From: Nectonema munidae | Lineage: Eukaryota > Nematomorpha > Nectonematoida > Nectonematidae | Reading direction: 5' to 3' | Assembly: GCA_030549495.1 (NCBI GenBank) | Contig: JAUIRK010000894.1 | Coordinates: forward strand, 682,001-746,000 | DNA length: 64,000 nucleotides | In this document: in pieces, positions 12,190 to 24,200 of the stretch | How the letters are laid out: each line of letters starts with the position of its first letter | How positions within the stretch are numbered: the stretch's first letter is position 1 | Made by a program: the position numbers and the translations under genes | Notes under the pieces: generated by a model | The model's input: only the letters and a program-made list of their open reading frames with translations | Databases searched by the model: none | Told to the model about the DNA's origin: nothing

Positions 12190-13200
12190 AATGTGAACTT
12201 TATTTTACTACAACTACACCCATACACCATAGTCCAACCATCGAAAGTCACCCCATACACAACTCAAATATCCCGCCACAAATTCCTGCACTCAAATCCA
12301 TAAAACACCAACACAATTCAAATGCGCATCACCAACTCTCAATTTTTACCGACGTCTCAAAATCACGTAACAAAGGAACCGCTGCTTGCGCCTTTTTTAA
12401 TCACAATACAAGTATTCCCTTCTTCATACAACAAATGCGCACAGACAATAACTGAAGCCCTAGCACTCCTAACTTATTGATAACTTAATTATATCTACAT
12501 CCAAATTCAAGCGCATAATCTTTTTCACAGAGTCATAAAACATAATCAAAGATCTACGACTTGACAAAAAAATTCCCCCTTCAACATTAAGCCTAACCAA
12601 AAAAATTAATAAATATTAGCAACCATTTATCAATTAAACTATTCTGGTGCCCCGTCCAATCCACCTCCTTTAAGAATTTTTTGGTAGACCTCTTATCCAA
12701 ATCCTAAATCCCTAACAACCCCAGCCCTCCCTTTATTTACTTTTGAAACATCCATAAATAACTCAATTACAAACGAATATGAATAGCCTTACTCAAACAA
12801 CACCTATCCTCTTATCCCATTTTGCACTAAATAAAAACATTACTCTTCCTCGCATCATAATAAGATCGTTCACCTCACATTGCACGTGTTACGCTTACTT
12901 CTATAATTTTAATTTTCACTCTAACCGTTTTTGCAGATTTGGCTGCCCTCATATTGAAACTCCAATTCTTATTATTCTCTATTGTCCAATATTTTCATCA
13001 GAACGAACCAAACTCATTGAAAAAGCATATTTATATTTCCCTTCCTTCTACTAAACCTCTTATCATAAAGATCATTCAACAAATCTCTCTCTTCCTTAAT
13101 ATAATAGAACCATTTCCTTCTACCCACCAACACTTAACTCCACCATTATCAAACACCTTCACTAAAGCTTTCTTACTTCTAGTTAGATCATAAATCCACT
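12190..13200 (+). mobile_element. decayed LINE 3' end (RNase H and zinc knuckle)
   Basis: Around 12348 the frame reads IFTDVSKSRNKGTAACAFFN, the first catalytic block of a LINE RNase H (IFTDGSK-type). Another frame shortly after reads ITEALALLTY, which fits the second block. From about 12925 a frame reads RFCRFGCPHIETPILIILYC followed by PIFSSERTKLIEK, the Cys/His knuckle found after RNase H in Jockey/I/R1-type LINEs. Frames are interrupted several times. The top strand is very poor in G across the whole stretch, unlike its surroundings. No 5' portion with reverse transcriptase was seen, so the copy is truncated. Confidence 0.75.
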
Positions 13201-13432
13201 TCTCATCTTTACAAATATCTTCTATCTACCTTCATCACAATTGTTCTCAATCTCATTAATTTCTCAAAGAATTTGTGGAATGTGAAAGGGATTTTTCTTC
13301 TGTAGGATGTTTTTTTATCAAAATTCGTTCCCAGTTATCGCAAAAAACTTTAGAAGCTTTATGTTTTATTTTTATTAACTTCCTTATTTTAATATCACTT
13401 TATAAAATTTTCTGATATAATTGTTTAATTAA

Positions 13433-13548
13433 CCCATTTAGTACCAATGTTCCCAACGAGAATGCAGATGATTTCAGTAATCTCTATTTAATTCCATTTA
13501 AAAAAGAGTTCGTCTGCTTTCCCTTTGAGAACATTGGTACTAAATGTG
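13433..13548. mobile_element. piggyBac-type MITE, 116 bp, copy 1
   Basis: TTAA at 13429-13432 and 13549-13552 flanks an element that begins CCCATTTAGTACCAATGTTC and ends with the inverted match GAACATTGGTACTAAATGTG. CCC at the end plus a TTAA target duplication is the piggyBac signature. The interior carries a CGTCTGCTTT motif shared with the copies at 51663 and 54721. Confidence 0.82.
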
Positions 13549-14004
13549 TTAAATGAAATATACTAAGCGTATAGCTAATGAAAGATATTTTAAAATAGTT
13601 GTTTTTGTATCTTTGTATAGTTAATTAAAACGTAATCCACATATAACATAACTCTAAGTAGGTTATTCGGATTAAACATTGATAAAATGAAAGTGGTTCG
13701 TATTTTGACAAAATCTTTCAAATCGTTAAAAATTTATAGATTTCTGAAATTTACCCGTAATGAAAATTTCGAACTTTACATACCACCTTTTATCTCCTAT
13801 GCACAGATAACTAATTATGATCGTCTTACTTCCAGCCTTAAGTTTAGCAGATTTACAAATTTAAAAATAGGTTAGAATATTTTTGATTTAAATTGAGAAG
13901 TCTTTCCAAAATTTTCTATCAGCTTACTTCTGGAAGTTGTAATGAGTTATTTTGGACTTAAAAAATAAAAAAAATGTGATTAATGGTTCCCATTAATTCA
14001 CTAG

Positions 14005-14361
14005 TCAATGCTCAGTTCTAGAAGGATCTTTTCCTATAATCTCATATTCACAAGCTAGCATCACACACTTGACAAGCTTCATACTATAAATCTGGAATGC
14101 TCCAACCTTGGCAATAATTTCAAAAATCAAATAATTTGGCTTAAGTGTCATAGCTTTTGAAGTATTCACCGTCTTTACAAAGCCAGATAATTTTATAGGC
14201 TGCTTTATATTTACCAAATATTCTCCATCTCTACAAATGGATAAAGGAAGCTTAGATTTCTGATGTTGTTCCAGCTTAGCTTTCTTCATGGGATCATTTG
14301 TCAAAATGGCACAGCATTCAAAGCTCATATGTTTTGAATGTACAGATACAAAATAAAACAT
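14005..14361 (-). pseudogene. hAT transposase N-terminal remnant (ZBED5-like)
   Basis: A 118-codon frame on the minus strand from ATG at 14361. It starts with a remnant of a BED-type finger region (SFECCAILTNDPMKKAKLEQ, as in the GEVLSNEAMKPSKL block of ZBED5-like proteins) and ends with an AKVGAFQI.. LVKCVMLACEYEIIGKD block that matches the region after the finger (IAKSKKPHTIGE.LI.P). The catalytic and dimerisation parts are absent, so it is a fragment. A hAT-like end at 15130-15183 in the right orientation may be its 5' terminus. Confidence 0.65.
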
Positions 14362-14705
14362 GATGAAATCTCTTTAATTCCTCACTTTTACTTTTTTCAG
14401 ATTTGATTTAGACATTCTTAAAACTGATATGAAAAAAATATTAAATTTTATTTTATGGATTAAAATATCAAATTTATTATTAATCAATATTGTTAGTATT
14501 CAATAATTTTTTGGACTTTATAATAGCTATTGGTTCACCATATGTGGATTAAAACTCATTTTAAAATTTGTTTTGCTTGTTATCAAAAGTTTAACGCTAT
14601 CCTAAGTTACCATATGTTCATTTACAATTTTTATATGAATAAAAAAATCACAATGCATAATACCTATGCAAATTTAAAATGTTCAAATATAATAAATACG
14701 TCCTA

Positions 14706-15050
14706 CAGTGCCCGCGCTAAAGCTAAATTTCAAAGGGGGCTGAAATGGGGCAAAGAAACACATTTGCAAAAAATTTATAATTACTTTTCATAATTACTTT
14801 ATATACTATATTACTTTGCTGAAAAGCATGAAGTACTTCTGTATAAAAACCTATAGAAATCTCATATTATACATTCAAATAAATCAGCATTTATATAAGA
14901 TTATTGTGTACAATTTTTGCTTATTTATTTTTCCTTTAAAAAGTGCATGTGGCAAAACCAAAAATTTTAGGGGGGGGGGGGGGCAAATATTAATACAGGG
15001 GGGGGGGGGGGGGCACGTGCCCCAAAATTATATAGGTAGCGCGGGCACTG
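14706..15050. mobile_element. hAT MITE, 345 bp, with perfect 8-bp target duplication
   Basis: The element begins CAGTGCCCGCGCTA and ends TAGCGCGGGCACTG, a perfect 14-bp inverted repeat. ACGTCCTA flanks it directly on both sides (14698-14705 and 15051-15058), as expected for hAT insertion. It has no coding capacity. Two pure G runs (about 14971-14984 and 14998-15013) lie near the right end on the top strand. Confidence 0.93.
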
Positions 15051-15129
15051 ACGTCCTAATATTTTATTAGTTACATATTTTGTGAAATAGCTACACTATT
15101 TTATGGCTACGAATACTCTATGATCCATC

Positions 15130-15183
15130 AGAGATGCTATGTCTACCACTGGTGGTTCACCTGGACCATGTTGAGAATCACTG
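15130..15183 (-). mobile_element. hAT terminus
   Basis: The reverse complement starts CAGTGATTCTCAACATGG and continues with a GGTGAACCACCAG block, the standard end of Charlie-like hAT elements. No matching partner end was found. With the remnant transposase at 14005-14361 in the same orientation it may mark the 5' end of one hAT copy, into which the 14706-15050 MITE inserted. Confidence 0.55.
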
Positions 15184-16065
15184 CGTTAACTTACTTGATT
15201 TTTTTGTTATATACATATTTTCTTAAAGAAATGCATAATTATTTTAGTTAATATCCCACTTTTAAACCAGTCGCACTTCAGATACAAATAAATTTTTCAC
15301 TATTCATAGTTTTTATTAAGGTTAGAAATATACCAAAAGATTAAATATAAAATCTTTATTTTTGAAAAATTAAATTTATATAATATTCTATGATTAGTTT
15401 GTAGTTCAATGCATATAAATAATGTTTTGATATTTCGATCAAATAATAAAATGGCTTTCTAGTTACATCCTGAAAATGTATATGGTATTCTGAATGAAGT
15501 AAAATGTGAAACATGTGTTTCACTTAAGAAATCTATGTATCTGATATTTTATATATCTACGATATATCTAAACATTAAAATGGCGTTTTCAATAATTTCA
15601 ATATTATTTTTTTCTTTATATTTAACATTATATTTCTCTCTTGTTTTCGACCCATTATCCTTAACCGATCCAAAAATAGCTAAGAAGAAGTTTTGTAGTA
15701 AGATAATGACTTAGTTTAAGTATATTATCTTTTTAAATTATTATCTAAAGTTAATTTAAATAATATAAATAGGGAAAATGTAAAAAATTATAAGTTAAAA
15801 ATTCGTTATGGTTTATTCATATTGATTAGAGTAACTGGAAGATTTAAATTAATGCATAGAGTACACAAGTTAGGATAAATACCTTTATTATATTGCTAAA
15901 TACAATTAAGTCTTTTATTCTAGAATGTAAATTTATTGTATCTTTATTCTTCGTTATTTATTTTAGTTAATGTTTTACTTTTTTTATTATCAAGATTGAC
16001 ATGAATAGTTCGCAATGTTTTTACAATTTCCTTCAAATATTTCTTTAACAAACTTTAAATATGTA

Positions 16066-16195
16066 AATGATCAATTTTATTTATACAAGTTATTTGTGTT
16101 TTTAAAAATGCCTCTTGTGATATTGTGAATAGTGTAAATACTATGTTTTCTTCAGGGTCGTACATCTGAAGAGAGGGACTCTCCAAATGTGATTT
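16066..16195 (+). repeat. dispersed repeat family B, copy 1
   Basis: Closely related to 19668-19795 in the same orientation. Shared pieces include GCCTCTTGTGATATTGTGAA, AGTGTAAATACTATGTTTT (second copy AGTGTAAATGCTATGTTTT) and CTCTCCAAATGTGATTTC. The second copy has a longer G run in the middle. No protein or terminal repeat was recognised. Confidence 0.7.
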
Positions 16196-16278
16196 CATTT
16201 ATTTATCATAATCAATGTGTTTTCCCTATATACATGCCTATTCTCGAAATAACATTAAATATTCTATATGCACTAGAG

Positions 16279-17133
16279 CAGTGGTTCTTAACATGGAGGT
16301 CGTGACCCCTTGGGGGTCGTTTGAAGTTTTTGCAGGGGTTATGAAAAACTTTTGTTATCAAAAAGTGTATCCTCATGAACCTCTTCCATCAGTTGCAAAA
16401 CTATTTCTATTTGATGTATTCATTAATCCTGATTGTATGCTGCAATCAATTAATAATTTTGCTCTTAAAATCAAACATCATTTTAAATCTCACACATGTT
16501 GCTTGCAATCAAGCAATTGAAAACTATTTTCCGAAGTTAAATAGCCCTTCTAATGACATTTGGATCACCAGACCTTTTTCAGTGAGCGAAAGTAGCATTG
16601 GTGACTCTGATGCTGCTGCCAAAGTGGAGTTTCTTCAAATAAGAGAAGACAGTCAATTAAAACTCTATTTTTCCGAGCAAACACTTCCATCATTCTGGGC
16701 CAAATTAAAAACCGTTTATCCTATTCTTCCCAAACGTGCTATGATTTTTTTGATACAGTCAGCTTCAACTTATCGTTGCGAGACTGGATTTGGTGCAATG
16801 ATGTCCTTAAAAACAAGTTCACGTAATAAGCTTGCAATTGATTCAGACACGAGATGCTGTCTGTCGAGCATTACACCATGTTTTGAAAAACTTTTGTCTG
16901 ACAAACAATACCAGCCTTCGAATTAAATTATACTGAATTTGTTAGATTATATTAATTTAAATAAATTTTTTCAATTAAACTTTCTTTTAACAAATGTTTG
17001 TATTATAAAATATAACATGTAAATTTTCTTGTTTTTAACTTTAAACGGCTGAATCAAAAAGAATTTTATAGGGGTCATAACATTTTTTCATAATATTTAG
17101 GGGTAAATAGATCCTAAAGGTTAAGAACCACTG
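16279..17133 (+). mobile_element. internally deleted hAT (ZBED5/SCAND3-like) with 8-bp target duplication
   Basis: 855 bp starting CAGTGGTTCTTAAC and ending GTTAAGAACCACTG, with CACTAGAG on both sides (16271-16278 and 17134-17141). The interior keeps the 3' part of a hAT transposase (about 16510-16926): PFSVSESSIGD, LQIREDSQLKLYFSE, then FLIQSASTYRCETGFGAMMS and the LSDKQYQPSN-type tail, the dimerisation region of ZBED5/SCAND3-like proteins. The N-terminal and most catalytic sequence is missing, so it is non-autonomous. Perfect ends and duplication mark a fairly recent insertion. Confidence 0.93.
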
Positions 17134-17141
17134 CACTAGAG

Positions 17142-18268
17142 CATACATAAAGGCGCTTTCCTATATACATGATACACACATACACAAGATAATAGGAAAG
17201 CTAAAAGCGCCGCTTTATCCGTTTACACTTCGTGGGATTAGAGGTTGAGAAAAATCTTTTAGTTCCTGTCTTTGTATAGATCGATTTCCTGCCCTTGACC
17301 TTTCATAGATCGTCAGCTTTTTGGTTCAGACCCAATGAAAATACACAAAGTAGTAGATTATTTAAATATTTATGCCATATTAAATAATCTTTGACTTTTA
17401 TTGAGAATCTGTGAGCAAGGATCTCTTGTAGTAACGAGCATGTGACTGAGTATCGCTTCTGATGAATTATAGTGCGCTAAAAAGTCTTTTTATAGATTTT
17501 GCCAAATAATTGGGAAGTATTGTTTCATCATCACTCTCCGAAGTGTCACACGGTTCTGTTCTATATGGTGCTCTCATTAGATGATTTCTTCCTCCGTCAT
17601 CTTTTGCCCTCTCTCGTTAGTTGTGTTGATATTTAGATACAATTGTTTCAATTATTTTCGCACTGAATTAACCATAGAAAGGCATCGGATAGCATAGTAT
17701 CCATAACTTTTTTTCAAAAGCTTTTTTAATTAGGTATATTTCAAGATCCCATGCTTTTAGATATTAAATATTTTTGAGCATTTAGGTAAAATTTAATAAA
17801 ATTTTGTGCATTAAGATAATTAAATTTTTTTACCTTGATGGTTCACATGGGTTTTAAAAAACATAAAATTTGAACAAACTAATATCTATGAAGTTTTGCT
17901 TCTATTTTATAGGGACATTGATGCTAAACCACAGAAGTAAGGATGTTTTTGAAACAGAAAATAGATTGGGAACCACTGTCGTAGACGCTATTTATGAAGA
18001 TGATAGTGATGTACATATATATGCTTTTTAGTTGACAAAAGAATTTTGTAGAAGAGTGTGCGAAATTTCATTAAAAATTTTGACTAGAAAAAGGATTTTA
18101 AATTTCATCCATTTTGTAAATAAGATATATAGTAGTCTGGCAAAAGAACATATGCCGTGTACCCACTATATATTGTTGCTTGGTTTTTGTTGTCTTCCTT
18201 GGTCTTGCTAAGCCACTAATACATCTTTCGCCTTTCAAAAAGTTCAATGACAAATAAGTTGAAATAGG
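17142..18268. other. spacer upstream of TTC13
   Basis: No exon was recognised. A stretch ending GATTGGGAACCACTG at 17978 looks like a hAT right end, but I found no left partner and no duplication. The region immediately before 18269 should hold the TTC13 promoter and 5' UTR; I see no clear TATA box or initiator that stands out from the AT-rich background. Confidence 0.45.
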
Positions 18269-21200
18269 ATGATTATTATCCACTATTCCAAAGTTTTTTT
18301 CCCACTCGTTATTTTAGTCTGTTATATTTATTATATGAATTTAGAATATTTCAAAGATGAGAATGATAGGAACACGTGTGTAGAAGTATTGGATAAGAAG
18401 TGCTTTTATGATTCACAATACGCCTGCAATGTTTCCATGCACGATATAAATGTAAGATAGATTTGATTTTTCCTTTCTTCGATTTGCTTTTACTTTTTCT
18501 GTATTTCTACTTTTTTAGTATTACGCTACTCTTTTATACTCTTCTCATTTTTCCTTCATCAAAACGAATTTGGATTATCTGGATAAAAAATTGAGTAAGC
18601 TTCGTGAAAATCAACTACTTTTCTCCATCCAACTTGGAATCATTCAGAGGCCGTACACCACCCTACCCTACCAATCATTTTTCTTTTATAAATTTTAATT
18701 TTATACATTATGGCTCTGTGTATATTTTGATTTTCTATGAATATAAATCAAAAATAGATTTTTTTGACTAACAAAGCGCATACTTCAGACAAATCTCTAT
18801 TTAAAATATAAAAACGATAATCACATTATTCTTATAACACTATTGAATTTTGTGGAGTATTTTAGGGTGTTGACATTTTTTGAATAATGTCATTATTCCT
18901 ACTATATTACTGAAAAAAAATATACAACATTAAAAATATACATTTTTATAAGTTAAGATCGGTGCACTACTATTTCTTACATATTGATAGATTATTGTGT
19001 ATGTTCTTTTTCTATTTTCAATAAATTTTTTTTACAAAACATCGAATAACCCTTTCACATATCTGTGCTACCAGCTCTACAATCTTCACATGATTGCGAA
19101 CACAATTAAATTGATAGATTTGTAACTTTTTACGAACTCATCATGCATTTTTTTGAAAGTTTAAATTCATCCTCATACATTCCTCTATTTCGGAATCAAA
19201 TTTGGGTTCTTAGTGTTGAAAAATGATAGAATTTATATCTTTCCTAATCTTTTTTTATTTTAATAACTGTAACATTTAAAATATTCAAATACAATAAGTA
19301 AACTTTCCTAGAAAAATAGTTCTAATAGATGTTACCTGAATAGAGTCGTCTTATGCAGCCAAATGTTGTCGAGAAAGCCAAAAAATATCAGAAAAGTGGC
19401 ACTCAAAAAAGAAGGGCCACTCCATAAGCTTTCAAATATTAAACCTCTTTTCACATGGTTTAAAATACTCAAAAAATTAAACTCAGTCTGCTAAATTTTA
19501 TTAAATACTGACTCCGACTTCACCTCGCCACCACTGGTTATGTGACTACATTTCTATATGTCAAATAATATTTATACTGATTTTGCATTAGACTCATTGA
19601 AATTAAATTGGAATATCATATTAACAATATGAACATTCTTCAAATCAACAAACCTTATCAATATTTAAATGATTAATTTTATTTATTGGTGTTTTTAAAA
19701 GTGCCTCTTGTGATATTGTGAATAGTGTAAATGCTATGTTTTTCCAAGGGGCGTACATCTGGAGGGAGGGGGGGGGGGAACTCTCCAAATGTGATTTCGC
19801 ATAGAATTAAAAAAAATTCATTTCACAATATTAATTTTTATGTTTTTTAAAATGGTAAAACAATTTTGAAGTAAAAAGTAACCAATTTATTTTTTATTAT
19901 AATACAAAAGAAGGCCATTTCGTTTCGTATCTTAAAATAAGGAAAGGATATATTGGATTTAACGGAAGATGGAATTTATTGTATACGACAATTCTTTGTT
20001 CCGTTAACTTTATTGTTTTCCTTATTTTTATACATATCAAACTCAACTCAACGGTACAAACTATTACTCTTGCATCATTTTGTCTCGATTTTGTTCTTCG
20101 AGAAAGTTATGATATGAATTTTGTTTCATTGTTTTGTAGAATAACCATATATATATTGCATTATAGAAGTTATATTTATGTTCTATTTAGGTAAGGACCT
20201 TGAATTCTATTTAGCTCACGAATGCTGCATCAATATTTCTCTCACTAATACATATTCTTTCGTGTCATGTGAAAATAATAATCTAAAATATATTAATTTC
20301 CAATATTTGGATTTGATATTTTTCGAATTTTAAGAATTGAATTGTGTTCACCCTTTTCAATTTCAATGTCTTTCATCGCGTTTTTTCGTTGCCATCTCAA
20401 TATTTCTTTTAATAACAAATGTGGGCTTTATAATTATTGTTTTATATGTTTTCTTTTTTTGCTTCCATCCTGTCTTTATTATATATCTATATTTATTGAT
20501 TTTTAATTTTTCAGCATTCGCCATCTCCCTACTCAATTTTAACTTAATCAACAAAGCGATAGAATTCTTGCAAAAGCATTTAAATGTAATTTTTTAAAAA
20601 AATTTTTATTTCAAGGTATTTAATATTTTTATAACGTTTTTACTCTATTAATTTTAGGATTTCCCTGACTATTCGATCATCAATCATATTTTGGGAGTCT
20701 CTTTCTCTCGTAAATATTTCGAGGTTTGATTCTTTCTCTATTTTTCACGTTCCTCTAAATCCAATTTCAATCGCGATTTTTTTAATTGAGCTTGTTATGT
20801 TTTTTGCAGTAATATCGATCTTTATGATTCCAGTGTCACCTTTAGCTCAACATTTTCCACTACCTTGTTTATTTTGTGTGTGGGTCGGTTGGACATTTAG
20901 TTAGATATAATTAACTAACTAGTTAATTAATTTTATTGTGTTTTCTCTTACGTTTTCTCAAACCTTTTGTGATTACTAAGATTACTAAGTTTCCATGAAA
21001 AAGAAATACTTTTGACTAATATTTTTTACATCTGTATTTAAAAATGAAAAATATTATTTACGATTGAAAGTGATTCAATTACTTTTTTTTATTAAATGAT
21101 AATAGATAACCACAAGATAATTATTAGTATGATATAAATGAAATTTTAGTGCTGAAGTGGCATTGCTTGAAACAAGTTAATTACAAAGAAAAAAGTTTCA

Positions 21201-24200
21201 AGCAATTTTATTTAAAAGAAAATAATATTTAATCCAACTTTTTATTAACTTGATAATTTAAAGAAATTATTTGCAATAGCTATTGCACAAGGAATTAGAT
21301 TTAAAGTTATTTGTTAATAAAATAGTCTTCTTTTTGTCAACTTTCTGTATTGTAGTTTTCACTTTATTAAAGCTAAGATCCCTTTTCTTATTCTTGAAGA
21401 GCCCTATAAGTAGAAATAATGGAAAGGATGTGTGATTTAGCTCCTTAAAAAGTTTGTGGAAGTAGATATAAAACGGAAACTGAAAATAATTTTTTGCTGC
21501 AAAAATATTTTGTTCAGTAGTTTTCGTTAATACGTGACAGTTCTTTTCACGAATGAATATTGTAAAATTTATAAACCATTTAAGAACCCATACTAACTTT
21601 TTATGGTCAAAAATCTGCCCTATCATAGATTTATCTGGCAAAATCATGGCGTAAAGCAATTTCTATTTGAAACCACTCGCCTAGAATTTCGCTTCGTGTA
21701 ATAAAGAGGTTGGACCACAAAGTTTTTACAGTTATTAGCAGGGCAAACAATTTTTGACTTAAAAAATCCTGTTTTTTTACTTTATAATCAATAAATTTTA
21801 ACTTTTTTTTGATTATTGCACGAGATTTTTAATTTAAAGAAAAATTGAAAGCTTTTTTAATTAAAAGACTCGTTTCTTAGATTATATTAGATTATTTAAA
21901 AAATTTGAGTAAACTATTGTTTTAAAACAATATTTAATAGTTTATTAAATTTAATATTTAATACTTTTCAACTTTTTTTAGAGGAATTTTTGAAATACGC
22001 AAACTGTGCTAACGTACATAAAAATATACTGCCTCCAGCGCAAACAATTCTCTATATAAAAATCCTTCGACTTATTGCACGCAATTTTTGACCTAATGAG
22101 TAATTTGAAATTTTTTCAATCAAAAAGACTTGTTTCTTATATTATATTAATAGAATAATTTAAAAATTTGTAGTAAAATATTTTTAATATTTAAAATATT
22201 TAATATTATTGGATCTTTAGAAATAGTTTTCAAAATTGTTGTTGAACTAAAAAACTTCTTTTTGAACTTTATGACTTGAAAAATTCCAAAAAATAGAAGA
22301 AAAATAAATTTAAAATTGGTTCATATTGTCATTTTGTTTTTTTTAATCTTTTTTTTGACATTTACATTTATTCACCCTAGAATTAGTGCATATTCGAAAT
22401 TTTTTAAAAGGATGTTTTATTGAAAATTTTTATTTTTATATTACCTTACTTTATTTCAGCTTTTTTTTCAACTACAAAATTAAAAAGAAATTTATCATTA
22501 AAATTAATAGACTTTAAAAATTAGGAAAAAAAAGTGTAAATTCAAGTTAGGGATGATAATTACTAATTAAAGATGGAATAATCATTGAAAACATTTTAAT
22601 TATTGGAAAACATTTTTGAATTTATAAAAAAAAATTTCAAAAAAATATTTGTATTGACTTTATTGACCTAAAAATTCAAAAAAGAGAAAAAAAATAATAT
22701 TTTAAAATTGGTTTACAGTGAATTTTATTCTTTTTAAAAAAATGTACTTTTTGACTTTATTGACTTTTTTTGCCCTGGTTATTAGTCGAAAGTATATGTC
22801 TCGTCATGAAGGGTAACCTGTTGAAAAGCACTCTGCAATCCTACAAATAGACACCGTCATCGTTTATGAATTGAAATGACCAATTGAAATCAAGTAGGAA
22901 AAATGATTGACATATCTGGTATAAATTTGAAACGTATACACTTATTACCTTCACTTTGTACAGATTAATGTTTGTGGCTGAAGCTTTAACTTTTTTTACT
23001 GATATAACTCAATATATTCATTCTTTTTCACTCTAGACTTTTGATAAGAAGGACGCTGTAAAAGCTTTGGAATCATTCATATTAGCTATTAACAATGAAC
23101 AATCGACTCCTTTACTCGTCTATCATAATGGAAAAATGGCTGCGGTAATATTTCTTCTTTTCTAAGAAATCGCTTTAATTTAATTTTTAATGTGGCGCCG
23201 CTATTTTTTCAATTCTTAAAAAAAGACGTTAAGAAAATGCCGGTACATTAAAAATGTCAAATATCAGACTGGACAATCATTAAAATGAAAGGATGCAGGC
23301 AAAATGTAGCAGTTGGGCCTAAGGACGGCGACAATGACTTAGTCATGAAACAATATAAAATATTTCTGGTGATCTTTTTTGCCACTGGCAGTACTCACAC
23401 TTGTTTTAGATATCTATAGAAACATAATAATAATAATTTATTAACCAAAATAAAAGTTCAAATGTCTGCTGGCTGGAATGTTGATTGTCTAAAACGTTCT
23501 AGAATCAAAAGAAGTGGACTGTGTTTCCAAGCCTTTGACTCAAACTTTCTTTACCGAAAAATCAAATCAAATACTTTTTTGCTGAATATCAAGTATTCTT
23601 ACTATACTCGCGTGCGTATAATTTGCTAGAAGAAAACACGCGTGTGCTTATTGCATTTATGTTTGTGAGTGTATATTTTATCATTTGCTAAGTCAAAGAG
23701 TTTTTAACTTCCATTTTTTGTTGAAAACAAAGAATAATATTTTGCAGTCTAATTCTATGACAGTTTTTTCAAGTCGTTAAGCATTTCTTTACAGCTTCTT
23801 TTCTTTGGTTACATTTAACAAAAATTTTTTATTTTTAGTTCATTGTTCTCGGTTTTAAAATTTTTGGAAAATAAAATAAACCTTAAGGAAAAACGCAAAG
23901 CTCATCCAGCATGCTATTGAATTGAAAGATATACAATGCGCAAATATCCATGAAAATATAGCCCTCTCTCATTTCTTTGAAGAACCACCTACTGTATGGA
24001 AAAGCAAATCCAATCTTAGAAGAGGAAAAGTTTAATATTCAGAATTTGAAAAAAACTTTCAATTGCTTCTTTGAAATAAATATTAATGATAATTTGTGAA
24101 TCTCAAAAAAAGAATGCGCCGAAGGAATTCAACATAATTCATTTTAAAAGTTCTACTGCACTTGTAGAAAGATTTATGAACTCTCTTGACTTAAGAATAC

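Noticed and set aside
12779-13193. Two overlapping plus-strand open frames as host genes
   Set aside because: They lie in the LINE remnant; one contains its zinc knuckle and the other is a shifted frame of the same DNA.
17931-17978. A complete hAT element ending GGGAACCACTG
   Set aside because: No left end and no target duplication could be found.
18595-18652. Extending TTC13 exon 2 to the donor after 18652
   Set aside because: That end is phase 2 and reads into a stop in exon 3. The donor GTAAGC after 18594 is stronger and gives phase 1, which joins exon 3 and restores the match to human TTC13.
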